The position numbers and the translations under genes were made by a program. Positions 56,701 through 64,000 of a stretch of 64,000 nucleotides of DNA are shown piece after piece. Under the pieces are notes generated by a model. That model was not told where the DNA came from and did no database searches. It saw nothing but the letters and a program-made list of their open reading frames with translations. The stretch comes from Pseudorhodoferax sp047601025 (GTDB lineage Bacteria > Pseudomonadota > Gammaproteobacteria > Burkholderiales > Burkholderiaceae_C), in NCBI RefSeq assembly GCF_047601025.1, contig NZ_JASGJZ010000001.1:4650001-4714000 (forward strand), in the 5' to 3' direction. How positions within the stretch are numbered: position 1 is the first letter of the stretch; every line of letters begins with the position of its first letter.

Positions 56701-57926
56701 GCCATACCGTGGCCATGGCCTCAGTGCTGGGCCACTACCACGTGATGCTCACCGGCCTGTACGAGCGCCTGCGCAGCGAGGACCCAACCAAGGAGGAGCC
56801 AGCCCGCAACGAGTTGATTCGGTGGGTATCTCCTGGACCTCTGCAGGCTCAGTTCATCCGGCTCCTGGCGGGCGCGGATGCCGCTACATTGCTGACGCTG
56901 GTGGATCTGCACCGAATCGCCCTGACCTACGTCACGAACAAGAAGGGTGGCGACCAGGTCATCGATACCGAAAAGGTCCAGTTCGACAAGCTCCATCATG
57001 TCGAGGGTCACGCCAACCAGGCTTTGAGCTCGAAGCTCATCTCGGGAGCGGTATCCGCCGCTGACATCCAGGACATCGTCCGGCGGGCCGAGACCCGCGT
57101 TGGCGTCAACAAGCCTTTCCCGGAGCTGAACGACACCCTGCGGTCGGTCATTGCTACCTCCGCCATCTCGCACGGCGTCGACGTCGAGGAGTTCAATGCG
57201 ATGTTCTTCGCGGGCATCCCGTCGGACATTGCAGAGTACATCCAGGCGTCGTCACGCGTGGGCCGCACGCACGTTGGCTTCTCGCTGCTGGTGCCTGTGC
57301 CGCAGCGGTACCGCGATCGGTTCGTACTCGAGATTCACGACATCTTCCACCGGTTCCTTGAGCGGATGATTCTGCCGGCGGCCGTGGACCGCTGGGCCGA
57401 GAAGGCGCTGGTGCGGGTGATGCCTAGCTTCTTCCAGGAGTATGTGTGCGGCATGAACGCCATCGAACGCCTGTGCGCGGCGGACGACAACAAGAAGCGC
57501 AACAGCCCTACCTTTGCCATGGCGCCCGACGTGCGCGACTTCCTGGCCGTTCCAGCCCACATGAAGGCCACCGAGGCGTTTATGGAGAAAGCGCTCGGGC
57601 TGTCCTTCTCGCCATCGCCTGAAGGGAAGAACTACTACCGATCCCTGCTCAAGAGCCAGCTCACCCACTACCAGCAGGACCTGGGTGTCGACCGCCTGGT
57701 GAACAGTACTCGCCTGGTTCAGTTCTTTGCTGCGCGCAACAACCTGCTGCGACCAATGACATCGCTGCGCGACGTGGACCAGCCAGGTCTTATCCACGAG
57801 TCGGGTGTCGATGCGTCGTACAAACGCGTGGCAGACGGAATGACGGCGCGGGCGATGACCTTCATTCGGCGAGGCTCCGGCGCCGACATCGACTCGACCG
57901 ATAGCGCGACGGAAGCGCGGAGCTGA
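53724..57926 (+). CDS. drmA: DrmA, DISARM helicase
   Basis: A 1400-residue protein beginning with GTG after GGGAGAG. The ~580-residue N-terminal part contains an acidic linker (residues ~187-212). The helicase core has P-loop STGGGKSEAF (K601), motif Ia LMRYPLRLLTLQQARR, a zinc-like SSCPFCGN...C...C cluster inserted (~715-760), motif II DEAH at 864-867 and C-terminal SHGVDVEEFNAMFFAGIPSD, EYIQASSRVGRTHVG (motifs V/VI). DrmA with DrmB forms the DISARM core that engages DNA and is activated by unmethylated phage DNA. Overlaps drmE by 14 bp and is 12 bp before drmB. Confidence 0.93.
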   Translation: MPILSKNPRDIHPAYKEAVVDSLLNGLSARLAGRGDFYKVVYGAKPSAALMSEFIMPMPLEERGGDEEADPIRISAHGMDFQIRSAALGTTLGVSLTGAVYVRILPTEDEVKPGGRLEATFPLTREARADIRSKVKDALSKLVAALPGGKMHPDWAAKSYDARKAAYESMGLPFDNRLDRAPAEEDAGAEGTHGENGEGGEEGEARPVQEVAVGLSTPDHLADDIAPPPKWLRLELALPSFEFTPATAQADAKKATDDLNAAIAKHLADWAASSEPETGGKLWGYRRARVRPSDVRNWKGFLERVRASSLAVIVPQIELRWVVQAIPDPVDATRTTVHVALENWTTPLTKSNFKELEPSLFQVSVTTAVPAADHQFLRLDRVKPSYRYNQYLKYPALGFNGGITLTVDGALHRLTTTWAPRYVLPRIIPTDGAVERNIEKLSQPDCLADLKPLVTAYEAWLTMVEKHPVDQGLGGPNTVEQLAAEKEKLHLDLAAWRRELGAIRCGLDILEKSRASWSGPGVQKSPLGIPFEAWVSMNTAMAKVAKSKGYDEWRLFQLAFILASIPAFATRIPEFHSYYTPEVAKHANAVTLLYFSTGGGKSEAFLGLLAFVLFIDRLRGKRRGVSALMRYPLRLLTLQQARRTFATMGAAEDVRHTRGHPGEPFSLGFWVGGSNTPNWHSEDGYTEVPGDDEVAPSAEAKQKDVQPYKSARERWLKLSSCPFCGNRDGSLLALRRQSGTGANAMGHYCTAPKEKCSWNGRFAKSTPLPFYIVDEDIYDLAPSVLLGTVDKLAAIGQSQGTIRKFFGMFGFAPLVETGSERLYVPMKSKDWDGHPGAGTRALFPSFASGEKRFFDPLPALLIQDEAHLLDESLGTFSGLFESALEAALDQLSPLLKGHLSYEPESTVRRKIKVIAASATVSEPQRQMRNLYQRDNTVQFPHPGPTLYDSFYATPLQPDSTSDDIERAAIPAGDVELRSHWARVYASVLTNGHRHTVAMASVLGHYHVMLTGLYERLRSEDPTKEEPARNELIRWVSPGPLQAQFIRLLAGADAATLLTLVDLHRIALTYVTNKKGGDQVIDTEKVQFDKLHHVEGHANQALSSKLISGAVSAADIQDIVRRAETRVGVNKPFPELNDTLRSVIATSAISHGVDVEEFNAMFFAGIPSDIAEYIQASSRVGRTHVGFSLLVPVPQRYRDRFVLEIHDIFHRFLERMILPAAVDRWAEKALVRVMPSFFQEYVCGMNAIERLCAADDNKKRNSPTFAMAPDVRDFLAVPAHMKATEAFMEKALGLSFSPSPEGKNYYRSLLKSQLTHYQQDLGVDRLVNSTRLVQFFAARNNLLRPMTSLRDVDQPGLIHESGVDASYKRVADGMTARAMTFIRRGSGADIDSTDSATEARS

Positions 57927-57938
57927 GGGAAAAGCAAG

Positions 57939-60146
57939 ATGGCAAAAGCCAAAACGATGAGCCGATCGCGCAACCAGCTCGCGACGGCCTACGCCCCAGA
58001 GAGCTTCTTCACCTTCGAAGGCGGGATGGGGGCCTGCATTGCCCGCTCTTCGGCCGGCGAGCCTATCCAGCTCTCGGAATCAACCATGGACTTGGTGTTC
58101 GAGCGGATGAACGAGCTGGGGCGTGCCTGGTTCAACACCGCCTCGTCTGCGCGCGACGGCGACCCGACGAAACCACGCATCCTCCCCGCGCAATGCGTCG
58201 ACCAGGTGCTGCTTGACCCGACGAAGACGGAGTTTCAACTGCCAGGGCAGGACCGGTTCTATCTGTGCCGGCCCTCGCACATGGAGTACACGCCGGCGCC
58301 GCTGACGTTTGTGTGCCGAACCTGTGGAATGTTCCAGGACTACGAGACCCTCGCGGAGCTGGACAAGAACCTCGAAAACCTGACGCCCGACCGCTGCCCC
58401 AATCCCAAGAAGAAGGAGCAGTGCGACTGGGAGCAACTCGATGTGATTTTTGTGCACTGGTCCGGTCACTGGGAGGCAGCCTTTCCTGGCCAATGGCACT
58501 GGAGCGACCGCGATGCCAAGGTCGTAAAACGTCGCGACAACTGCGTCTGCGGAAGCTACTTGTTCAAGTTGAATCGGCGCTCTGCTGGCATCGGCGATTG
58601 GTTCTTCGAGTGCGCCGCCTGCGACAAGCCGCTGTCGCCGAAGTGGCTGCAGAACGACCGCGACACCCTGCGCATTCTTGGACCGGCGATGGGACCGGAC
58701 CGACTGACCGAAGTGCGGATGCAGGCCACACCCTATCGCGCGTCGAGCGCGTATTACGTCAAGTCGGACCTGTTCATCGACTTCAAGGATGGCAGCCAGC
58801 AGCTGCTGACCCGGATGCGGCCTGGACGAGAAGCAGAGCTCAAGGACTTCGTGGCTAAGCAGTACGGCTTTGCCGCGCAGTCCATCACGGACGAGGACGT
58901 GCAGAAGGCCTGCGAGAGCAAGCCGGAATGCGCCAAGGACCTGGCGGACTATCTGGCCGCTGTGGGGCAGATTCGGGCTGTCGAACCACAGCTAGAGTCC
59001 TTCACCGAGCCCGCACGTGCCGCGATGAAGGGTTTGCTGGACCTCGCCTACAACAATCGTCAACGCATCCTTGACGACCTGCGCCAGCGACAAATTCTGC
59101 TACCCAAGGTGGACCTTCCGGTGTCGGTGGTCTCGAACCTTCAGAACAGGCAGTCAACGTTCGCGTCCAAGTTCGACCCATTTCGCCTGGCCGTCGAGCA
59201 CGCGGCGCTCAAGAGCACGCGTCTGGACGTGGAGACGCGGACGAACGGGAAGAAGCCGTATGTGTCCTTCACCCGGCTGGACGAAGACCTAGCGCCGGAA
59301 GACAAGGACAAGACGGACCAGGTACAGACTGCGACGCGTTCCTTGCTCGACAAGCTCGGCCTGGAGGACATGGGCCTCGTCCGGGAGTTCGACCTGTGCC
59401 GCTTCAGCTTCGGCTACTCTCGGATGGAATCGACGCCCATCCTGCGAGACAAGCGGGGCATGGACATGCCCGTTCGCCTCAACCTGTTCCCACCGGTGAA
59501 GCAGAGCGACAGCTATCGATTTCCCGTCTACGTGGTGCAACAGGGCAATGAGGCTATCTATGTGCGGCTCAAGGAAGAACTCGTTCTCGAATGGCTGCGC
59601 ACGTTGAGGTGCCCAGACATGTTCATACTGAATCCGGGCGAGAGGATTGGCGCCGGCCTGCTGGGTGCGGCTCAGCCAATGAGTCCATTCCTGGACAACC
59701 TGCCGGAGACCACGGCGCCGCCGGCCTACTTCTACCTGTACACCCTACTCCACAGCTACTCACACCTGCTGATGAAGCACGTGTCGGAATACTCCGGCCT
59801 GGACCTGGGTTCGTTGGGCGAGTACATCTTCCCGGCTGACCTGGCCTTCGTGGTCTACCGCAACGGCACAACGATGGACCTGGGCAACCTGTCAGCGCTC
59901 TGGCGCAACGCCGGCCCGGCGATGCTGACCGCAATGCTCGGCGCCAAGGCGACGCAATGCGGAACCGGCTCACTGTGCACGGAGCGCGGCGGCGCCTGCC
60001 CTGACTGCGTGATGATGCCGGAGACGTCGTGCATTGCCAGCAACAAGCTGCTCTCACGATCGGTTTTGCGGTCCATCGGGGGCAGGCCTCGTCTCGACAA
60101 ACGGGGCACGCCGATTGCCGGCTACTTAGACATGGTCAAACCGTAG
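57939..60146 (+). CDS. drmB: DrmB, DUF1998-domain DISARM protein
   Basis: A 735-residue protein with CRTCG (C126/C129) and a second CVCGS...CAAC pair in the N-terminal half, and the DUF1998 domain near the end: YFYLYTLLHSYSHLLMKHVS, GEYIFPADLAFVVYRNGTTM, then CTERGGACPDCVMMPETSC. The cysteine sets probably bind zinc. In DISARM, DrmB partners DrmA to load on DNA and is essential. Start ATG is preceded by GAGGGAAAAG; drmC follows after 7 bp. Confidence 0.92.
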   Translation: MAKAKTMSRSRNQLATAYAPESFFTFEGGMGACIARSSAGEPIQLSESTMDLVFERMNELGRAWFNTASSARDGDPTKPRILPAQCVDQVLLDPTKTEFQLPGQDRFYLCRPSHMEYTPAPLTFVCRTCGMFQDYETLAELDKNLENLTPDRCPNPKKKEQCDWEQLDVIFVHWSGHWEAAFPGQWHWSDRDAKVVKRRDNCVCGSYLFKLNRRSAGIGDWFFECAACDKPLSPKWLQNDRDTLRILGPAMGPDRLTEVRMQATPYRASSAYYVKSDLFIDFKDGSQQLLTRMRPGREAELKDFVAKQYGFAAQSITDEDVQKACESKPECAKDLADYLAAVGQIRAVEPQLESFTEPARAAMKGLLDLAYNNRQRILDDLRQRQILLPKVDLPVSVVSNLQNRQSTFASKFDPFRLAVEHAALKSTRLDVETRTNGKKPYVSFTRLDEDLAPEDKDKTDQVQTATRSLLDKLGLEDMGLVREFDLCRFSFGYSRMESTPILRDKRGMDMPVRLNLFPPVKQSDSYRFPVYVVQQGNEAIYVRLKEELVLEWLRTLRCPDMFILNPGERIGAGLLGAAQPMSPFLDNLPETTAPPAYFYLYTLLHSYSHLLMKHVSEYSGLDLGSLGEYIFPADLAFVVYRNGTTMDLGNLSALWRNAGPAMLTAMLGAKATQCGTGSLCTERGGACPDCVMMPETSCIASNKLLSRSVLRSIGGRPRLDKRGTPIAGYLDMVKP

Positions 60147-60153
60147 GTCTGCG

Positions 60154-61029
60154 ATGCCGACCCAGAAGCTGACCGCGTTCGAGCAAACCGTCTTGGCCGG
60201 CCTGGCTGAGAAAGCCGGACTCGCCGCAGCGGTGCTGGAGGCGTGGGCAGAGCTGCCCGCCGGCTCGGCGCAGTCAGCCCGCTCGCTCATCGATGCGGCG
60301 CAATTGGGTGTGACCGAAGAAGGCGCGACACAGGGCCTACTCGAGCGCTCGGCGAGCCTGGGGCTCATTGAGTTGACGCCGGCGGGATACAAGCTGCGCA
60401 ACGGTGCTCACGAACGCTTCCCGCGCCTAGCCTTCGCCCTTCATGCCGTTGAGCACTATCGGTCGTCCGTACACCACGATGCAACCGTGACGCAGGTTGT
60501 GCTCACCAAGCCGCCTCGGCCTAGCGTGCTGGAGCAAGAGCTGTCGGCGCTGGGTTGGCGAACCGCCGAACTGGAGGCCACTGAGCACGCTTTCCACGGC
60601 ATGGTGCGGGCGGCCCGACGGCGCGTGGTGGTCATGACACCGTTCTTTGACAGCACGGGCGCGGCCTGGTTGAAGGAGCTTCTGTCTTATGTGGCCCCGA
60701 GGGTCGAGCGCACCCTGATTCTTCGTAGCTTGGAAGACAACACTCGGAAGGACTACCCATTCGGTTTCGATGCCATCTCGACGTGGCTCAAGGCGCAGGG
60801 CGTGCGGGTTTTCAACTACTCGATTCCGCGCAGGGATGGCGGACGGGAGACTTTCCATGCGAAAGCTGTGCTGTGCGACTGCGGCATCGCATACCTTGGA
60901 TCGTCGAATGTCACCGCAGCCTCTTTGGAACACTCGATGGAGATGGGCGTTGTCCTGCAGGGGCGTGCCGCTACCGGTGTAGCTGAGGTTATTGATGCTG
61001 TTCTGGCCGCTTCCACCCCCTGGGATTGA
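60154..61029 (+). CDS. drmC: DrmC, phospholipase-D-like DISARM nuclease
   Basis: A 291-residue PLD-superfamily protein. The HKD-type motif reads HAKAVLCD (His235, Lys237) followed by GSSNVTAASLEHSMEMG. The N-terminal ~120 residues form a winged-helix-like part (KAGLAAAVLEAWAELPAGSA and GVTEEGATQGLLERSASLG). Only one HKD is visible, so it should act as a dimer, as for single-HKD nucleases. DrmC is dispensable in some DISARM systems. The SIR2 gene starts 76 bp later. Confidence 0.9.
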   Translation: MPTQKLTAFEQTVLAGLAEKAGLAAAVLEAWAELPAGSAQSARSLIDAAQLGVTEEGATQGLLERSASLGLIELTPAGYKLRNGAHERFPRLAFALHAVEHYRSSVHHDATVTQVVLTKPPRPSVLEQELSALGWRTAELEATEHAFHGMVRAARRRVVVMTPFFDSTGAAWLKELLSYVAPRVERTLILRSLEDNTRKDYPFGFDAISTWLKAQGVRVFNYSIPRRDGGRETFHAKAVLCDCGIAYLGSSNVTAASLEHSMEMGVVLQGRAATGVAEVIDAVLAASTPWD

Positions 61030-61105
61030 GCCGGCGCAATCCGTTACTACGAGTTGCTATGACGGGGATGCAGATTCCGAGAAGAAAAGGTGCAAGGAAA
61101 TTCAG

Positions 61106-62953
61106 ATGAAGGAACTAAGTGGACGAGCATTTGCCGAGCGGTTTGCCTTGAACCCCATGGGCTATTCGTGGCTGCTTGGCGCGGGCGCGTCTGCGACGGC
61201 AGGCATACCAACCGGCTACCAGATGATCCAGGAGTTCCGAACCCGCCTCTACGCATCGGAGGCGGGTATCAGTCTGCGCGAGATCGACTCCGCGGACCCC
61301 ATCTGGCAAGCGCGCATCGACCGCCATCATGAACGGCAAGGCTCACTGCCACCGAAATGGGACCCGTCGGAGTACAGCCGCGCCTTCGAAGCGCTCTACC
61401 CCACTCCTGAGGACCGACGTCTCTACATCAGGAATCAGGTCAGCAAAGGTAGTCCATCTCTGGGACACAAGGTCCTGGGCTCTCTGCTCAGTGCGCGGAA
61501 GACTCCTTGCGTCTTCACCACCAACTTCGACGCACTTATTGAGAGCGCTGCCACAGTGGCCGCTCAGTTCCTGCCTGCAGACCAACGCACAACGGTGACG
61601 CTCGCGGCCATTGACAACGCAGCCCGCGCCGAAACCTGCCTGCGCGAAAGCGAATGGCCGTTGATCGTCAAGTTGCACGGGGACTACCAGTCGATCGAGT
61701 TGAAGAACACCGATGCGGAGCTGTTGGAGCAGGACACGCAGTTGCGCCTAGTGTTGACTCAATCACTTCAGAGGTTCGGTCTGGTCGTCGTGGGCTACAG
61801 CGGCAGGGATGTGTCGGTCATGCAGGCCTTGAGCGCGGTGCTCAGGGACCCTGTCCCCTATCCCAAGGGGATTTACTGGCTGTGCCAAGACCCGGCCAAT
61901 CTACTGCCTGCCGTGAGGGAGTTCTTGGAACAAGCTGCACTCGCGCAGGTAGATGTGCACCTTGTGCGTGGTACCACGTTCGACGAGCTGCTCGGCGATA
62001 TCGCCGACGTGACCGACCTGCCGCAGACCTTGGTCTCCCATATCTTCGGTGACCGACGCTCGACCGACACCACGCAAGTGCCACTCCAGCGCCAAGCGGC
62101 CCTGGCGGCGCCGGTCCTGCGCCTCTCCGCAATGCCCCTGCTCGAGATGCCTCGTGCGGCACGCAGGCTCACTTTGAACGCACAGGCGGGGATATCCGAC
62201 GTGCGCGCCCTGCTCAAGCAAGCGAACGCAAAAGCCGTTGTCGGCCAAGCCGGAAATCCCGGCCTCCTCGCCGCGTTCGGAGCCGATGCCCCGCTCACCC
62301 AGGCGCTGGCCCCGTTCGGCTCCTCATCCGCCGGCGAAATTGCGCTCGACATTGGCAAGGACTCCTGGGCCAAGGGCGTGGTCTACGACGCGCTCGTGCT
62401 CGCCCTGTGTCGAGAACTGCCTCTGCATGCCCGCCTCCAGGGCCGGGGCCACAGCCTCTCGGTGTCGCGCCCGAGATCGGATCTGCCACCGGAGGTTGCC
62501 CAGGACCGGCGAAGCCTTCTGGCCAAGCTCAGGGTTGCCTACGGAACTGAGCTGACAGGTCCCGTACCCGGCACGACGGGAAAGTATGCCGAAGGCCTGT
62601 GGATCCGCCTGGAGGAAGCCGACGATCGCTGGTGGGTCGTGTTCGAGCCCGCAACCTTCATTGACTTCGGCAGGCCGCAGCAGGATGAGGACCCCGCCCA
62701 GGCCAGCCTCGAATGGAGGAAGGCCGAGGACTGGCGGCGCGAACGTTGGGTTCAGAAATACAACCACAAATGGTCCACCATCCTGGACGCCTGGGTGGAA
62801 CTGCTCACGCACGCCAAGGGCGCGCGGCGCGGCGCCTATGGCTTGCCAGAGGGGGATGGCATCGATGCCGTGTTCGAGCTTGGCCCAAGGACAGCGCGCA
62901 GCCGACCTGGCCACGATCACGACTATTTTCATTTTCAGCGGGGGCAGCAATGA
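61106..62953 (+). CDS. SIR2-APAZ protein of a short-Argonaute (SPARSA-type) system
   Basis: From ATG 61106 (preceded by AAGGA) the protein has 615 residues. SIR2 fold with LLGAGASATAGIPTGYQMI (GAGAS 25-29), FTTNFDALIE (N140, D142), KLHGDYQS (catalytic-position H191) and VVVGYSGRDVSVMQAL; then a C-terminal APAZ domain (~370-600) with GKYAEGLWIRLEEADDRWWV, FEPATFIDF and RERWVQKYNHKWSTILDAWV. In SPARSA the SIR2 part hydrolyses NAD+ once the associated Argonaute finds guide-matched nucleic acid, causing abortive infection. An upstream ATG at 60992 lies inside drmC. The stop overlaps the Argonaute start (ATGA). Confidence 0.9.
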   Translation: MKELSGRAFAERFALNPMGYSWLLGAGASATAGIPTGYQMIQEFRTRLYASEAGISLREIDSADPIWQARIDRHHERQGSLPPKWDPSEYSRAFEALYPTPEDRRLYIRNQVSKGSPSLGHKVLGSLLSARKTPCVFTTNFDALIESAATVAAQFLPADQRTTVTLAAIDNAARAETCLRESEWPLIVKLHGDYQSIELKNTDAELLEQDTQLRLVLTQSLQRFGLVVVGYSGRDVSVMQALSAVLRDPVPYPKGIYWLCQDPANLLPAVREFLEQAALAQVDVHLVRGTTFDELLGDIADVTDLPQTLVSHIFGDRRSTDTTQVPLQRQAALAAPVLRLSAMPLLEMPRAARRLTLNAQAGISDVRALLKQANAKAVVGQAGNPGLLAAFGADAPLTQALAPFGSSSAGEIALDIGKDSWAKGVVYDALVLALCRELPLHARLQGRGHSLSVSRPRSDLPPEVAQDRRSLLAKLRVAYGTELTGPVPGTTGKYAEGLWIRLEEADDRWWVVFEPATFIDFGRPQQDEDPAQASLEWRKAEDWRRERWVQKYNHKWSTILDAWVELLTHAKGARRGAYGLPEGDGIDAVFELGPRTARSRPGHDHDYFHFQRGQQ

Positions 62954-64000
62954 ACGCGGAAGCGCCCTTGCCCATCCACCTGCCTGCCTTCACGTTGCTG
63001 GACGAACCCGCGCTGGCCTTCGCGGCGGGCGACCCAAAGGCCATGCATCGCCATCCGCTGATTGGATTGTCACGGTTCGGCGCTTTCGACAAGGATTCGT
63101 TTCGACGCTATGTCACCGAGCTGCGAGTCGCATACGTGGGTCCTCGCTCGGGCGCGGCGCCAGTGCGCGACATGCGCGAGAGCTTGCGCGGCCCTCAACG
63201 CAACACGGACCGCAACAGCTATGCGCAGGCATTCCCAGGATTCGAGCCTCTGTTCGGCGTCGACCTCCTCGGCGCCGACAAGCAGGTCCACGTGGCCTGG
63301 CCAGAGGAGCTGTATGACCTTGGCCAGGGAAAGACGGTGGCGGACCGCGTTCGCGCGGCACTTCATCAAGCCCTCAAGCGGCTCGACACAATGCGTGACC
63401 AGTTCGACGTGGCACTGGTCTACTTCCCTGATCGCTGGTTGCCCCATCTGCGAACCAAGGAATTCGATGCCCATGATGAACTGAAGGCGCTCGGTGCCCA
63501 ACTGGGGATTCCGACACAGGTTGTCAACGACAAGTCCCTGCGATTCGACAATTGGGGCGCGCGCTCGTGGCGGCTCGCGGTCGCGCTGTATGCAAAATCG
63601 GGAGGCACTCCTTGGAAGCTCGCGCCGATTGAGGGTGTCCCTGCGGATACTGCCTACATCGGTCTGGCCTACGCGATTCGTCGCTCGTCCGACGAAGCCC
63701 ACTACGTCACCTGCTGTTCGCAGGTCTTCGACATGGAGGGCGGCGGGATGCAGTTCATCGCGTTTGAGGCGAACGACGCCATCGCCAACGAGGCCGAAGC
63801 GCGGCACAACCCCTTTCTCTCGCAAGCCGATATGCGGGCTGTACTGACGCGCAGTCTTCGCTTGTACCTTGAGGGACACGGTGGTCGTGTACCGCGCCGC
63901 CTGGTAATCCACAAGACCACGGCATTCACGGATGGCGAGCTCAAGGGGGCCCAGGACGCGACCCAGTCGATCCCCGAAGTCGAATGCGTGGAGATCGGCT
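62950..64000 (+). CDS. Short prokaryotic Argonaute (MID-PIWI), 3' truncated by window
   Basis: The first 350 residues are visible. A MID-like region has the phosphate-binding pattern HDELKALGAQLGIPTQ-VVNDK (Q190, K195). The PIWI domain opens with DTAYIGLAYAIR: where catalytic Argonautes have GxD, residue 240 is Ala. Then comes FIAFEANDAIANEAEARHN, and RLVIHKTTAFTDGELKGAQ as usual around the fourth PIWI strand. No PAZ or N domain is encoded; the APAZ of the upstream gene supplies it. So this is a short, nuclease-dead pAgo paired with SIR2-APAZ by a 4-bp ATGA overlap. About 120 more residues would lie outside. Confidence 0.88.
   Translation, partial: MNAEAPLPIHLPAFTLLDEPALAFAAGDPKAMHRHPLIGLSRFGAFDKDSFRRYVTELRVAYVGPRSGAAPVRDMRESLRGPQRNTDRNSYAQAFPGFEPLFGVDLLGADKQVHVAWPEELYDLGQGKTVADRVRAALHQALKRLDTMRDQFDVALVYFPDRWLPHLRTKEFDAHDELKALGAQLGIPTQVVNDKSLRFDNWGARSWRLAVALYAKSGGTPWKLAPIEGVPADTAYIGLAYAIRRSSDEAHYVTCCSQVFDMEGGGMQFIAFEANDAIANEAEARHNPFLSQADMRAVLTRSLRLYLEGHGGRVPRRLVIHKTTAFTDGELKGAQDATQSIPEVECVEIG

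Noticed and set aside
60992..61105. Upstream ATG for the SIR2-APAZ gene inside drmC
   Set aside because: The extra 38 residues have no family resemblance, and ATG 61106 has AAGGA at proper spacing right before the conserved SIR2 start.
62950..64000. PIWI-RE family or long Argonaute
   Set aside because: The protein begins without N/PAZ domains and is coupled to a SIR2-APAZ gene, which is the short-Argonaute arrangement; no helicase or restriction-endonuclease partner of PIWI-RE type is adjacent in that role.

Overview
The window reads as chromosomal DNA of a high-GC betaproteobacterium, most likely Burkholderiales (Comamonadaceae/Sphaerotilaceae type). The evidence is the very GC-rich codon use of the first 36 kb, the pcm-rhodanese-tolC order, and a CobN/ChlID-type cobalt chelatase with a B12-uptake operon. 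No rRNA, tRNA or CRISPR was seen.

Bases 1-21,000 are mainly a cobalamin locus. On the plus strand lie the end of an ABC ATPase gene, a CbiX-like/ferredoxin fusion and a BtuF-like binding protein, with a GNAT acetyltransferase and a two-gene c-di-GMP signalling module (MHYT-PAS-histidine kinase-receiver, then receiver-HD-GYP) beside them. On the minus strand a cobalamin riboswitch (about 20,765-20,990) precedes a tightly packed series: TonB receptor, BtuF, BtuC, BtuD, LLM flavin oxidoreductase and CobW. After a 689-bp hairpin-rich gap come cobN and chlI/chlD. The chlI-chlD junction has a run of seven A that is a textbook -1 frameshift site, so one gene probably makes both small chelatase subunits.

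Bases 21,300-36,600 hold ordinary metabolism: an SDR lacking its YxxxK, a complete rbsBACRKD ribose operon with tandem operators, an AEC transporter, 5-hydroxyisourate hydrolase, a ZnuD-like TonB receptor with a small coupled protein and msrA, a DUF218 protein, pcm, rhodanese and TolC. A ~215-bp intergenic element with inverted ends occurs twice, each time starting on the stop codon of the gene before it.

From about 36.6 kb the sequence becomes a mosaic accessory region with lower GC in places. It holds transposase debris, a deleted YcaQ-family pseudogene, a ParD-like/methionine aminopeptidase pair behind tandem operators, a broken DUF2958 gene, a decayed and partly inverted hipA beside an intact hipBA, a PIN fragment, a tyrosine integrase cut off by an IS110 element, a DUF4365 protein and an XRE/AbiEii-like pair.

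The last 15 kb is one co-oriented defence run: N6-adenine methylase, DrmE-like protein, DrmA helicase, DrmB (DUF1998) and DrmC (PLD), i.e. DISARM. It continues 76 bp later into a SIR2-APAZ protein and a short, apparently catalytically dead Argonaute (SPARSA type) that runs off the end of the window. This tandem of a methylation-linked DISARM and an NAD-depleting Argonaute module, possibly one transcript, is the most notable feature.
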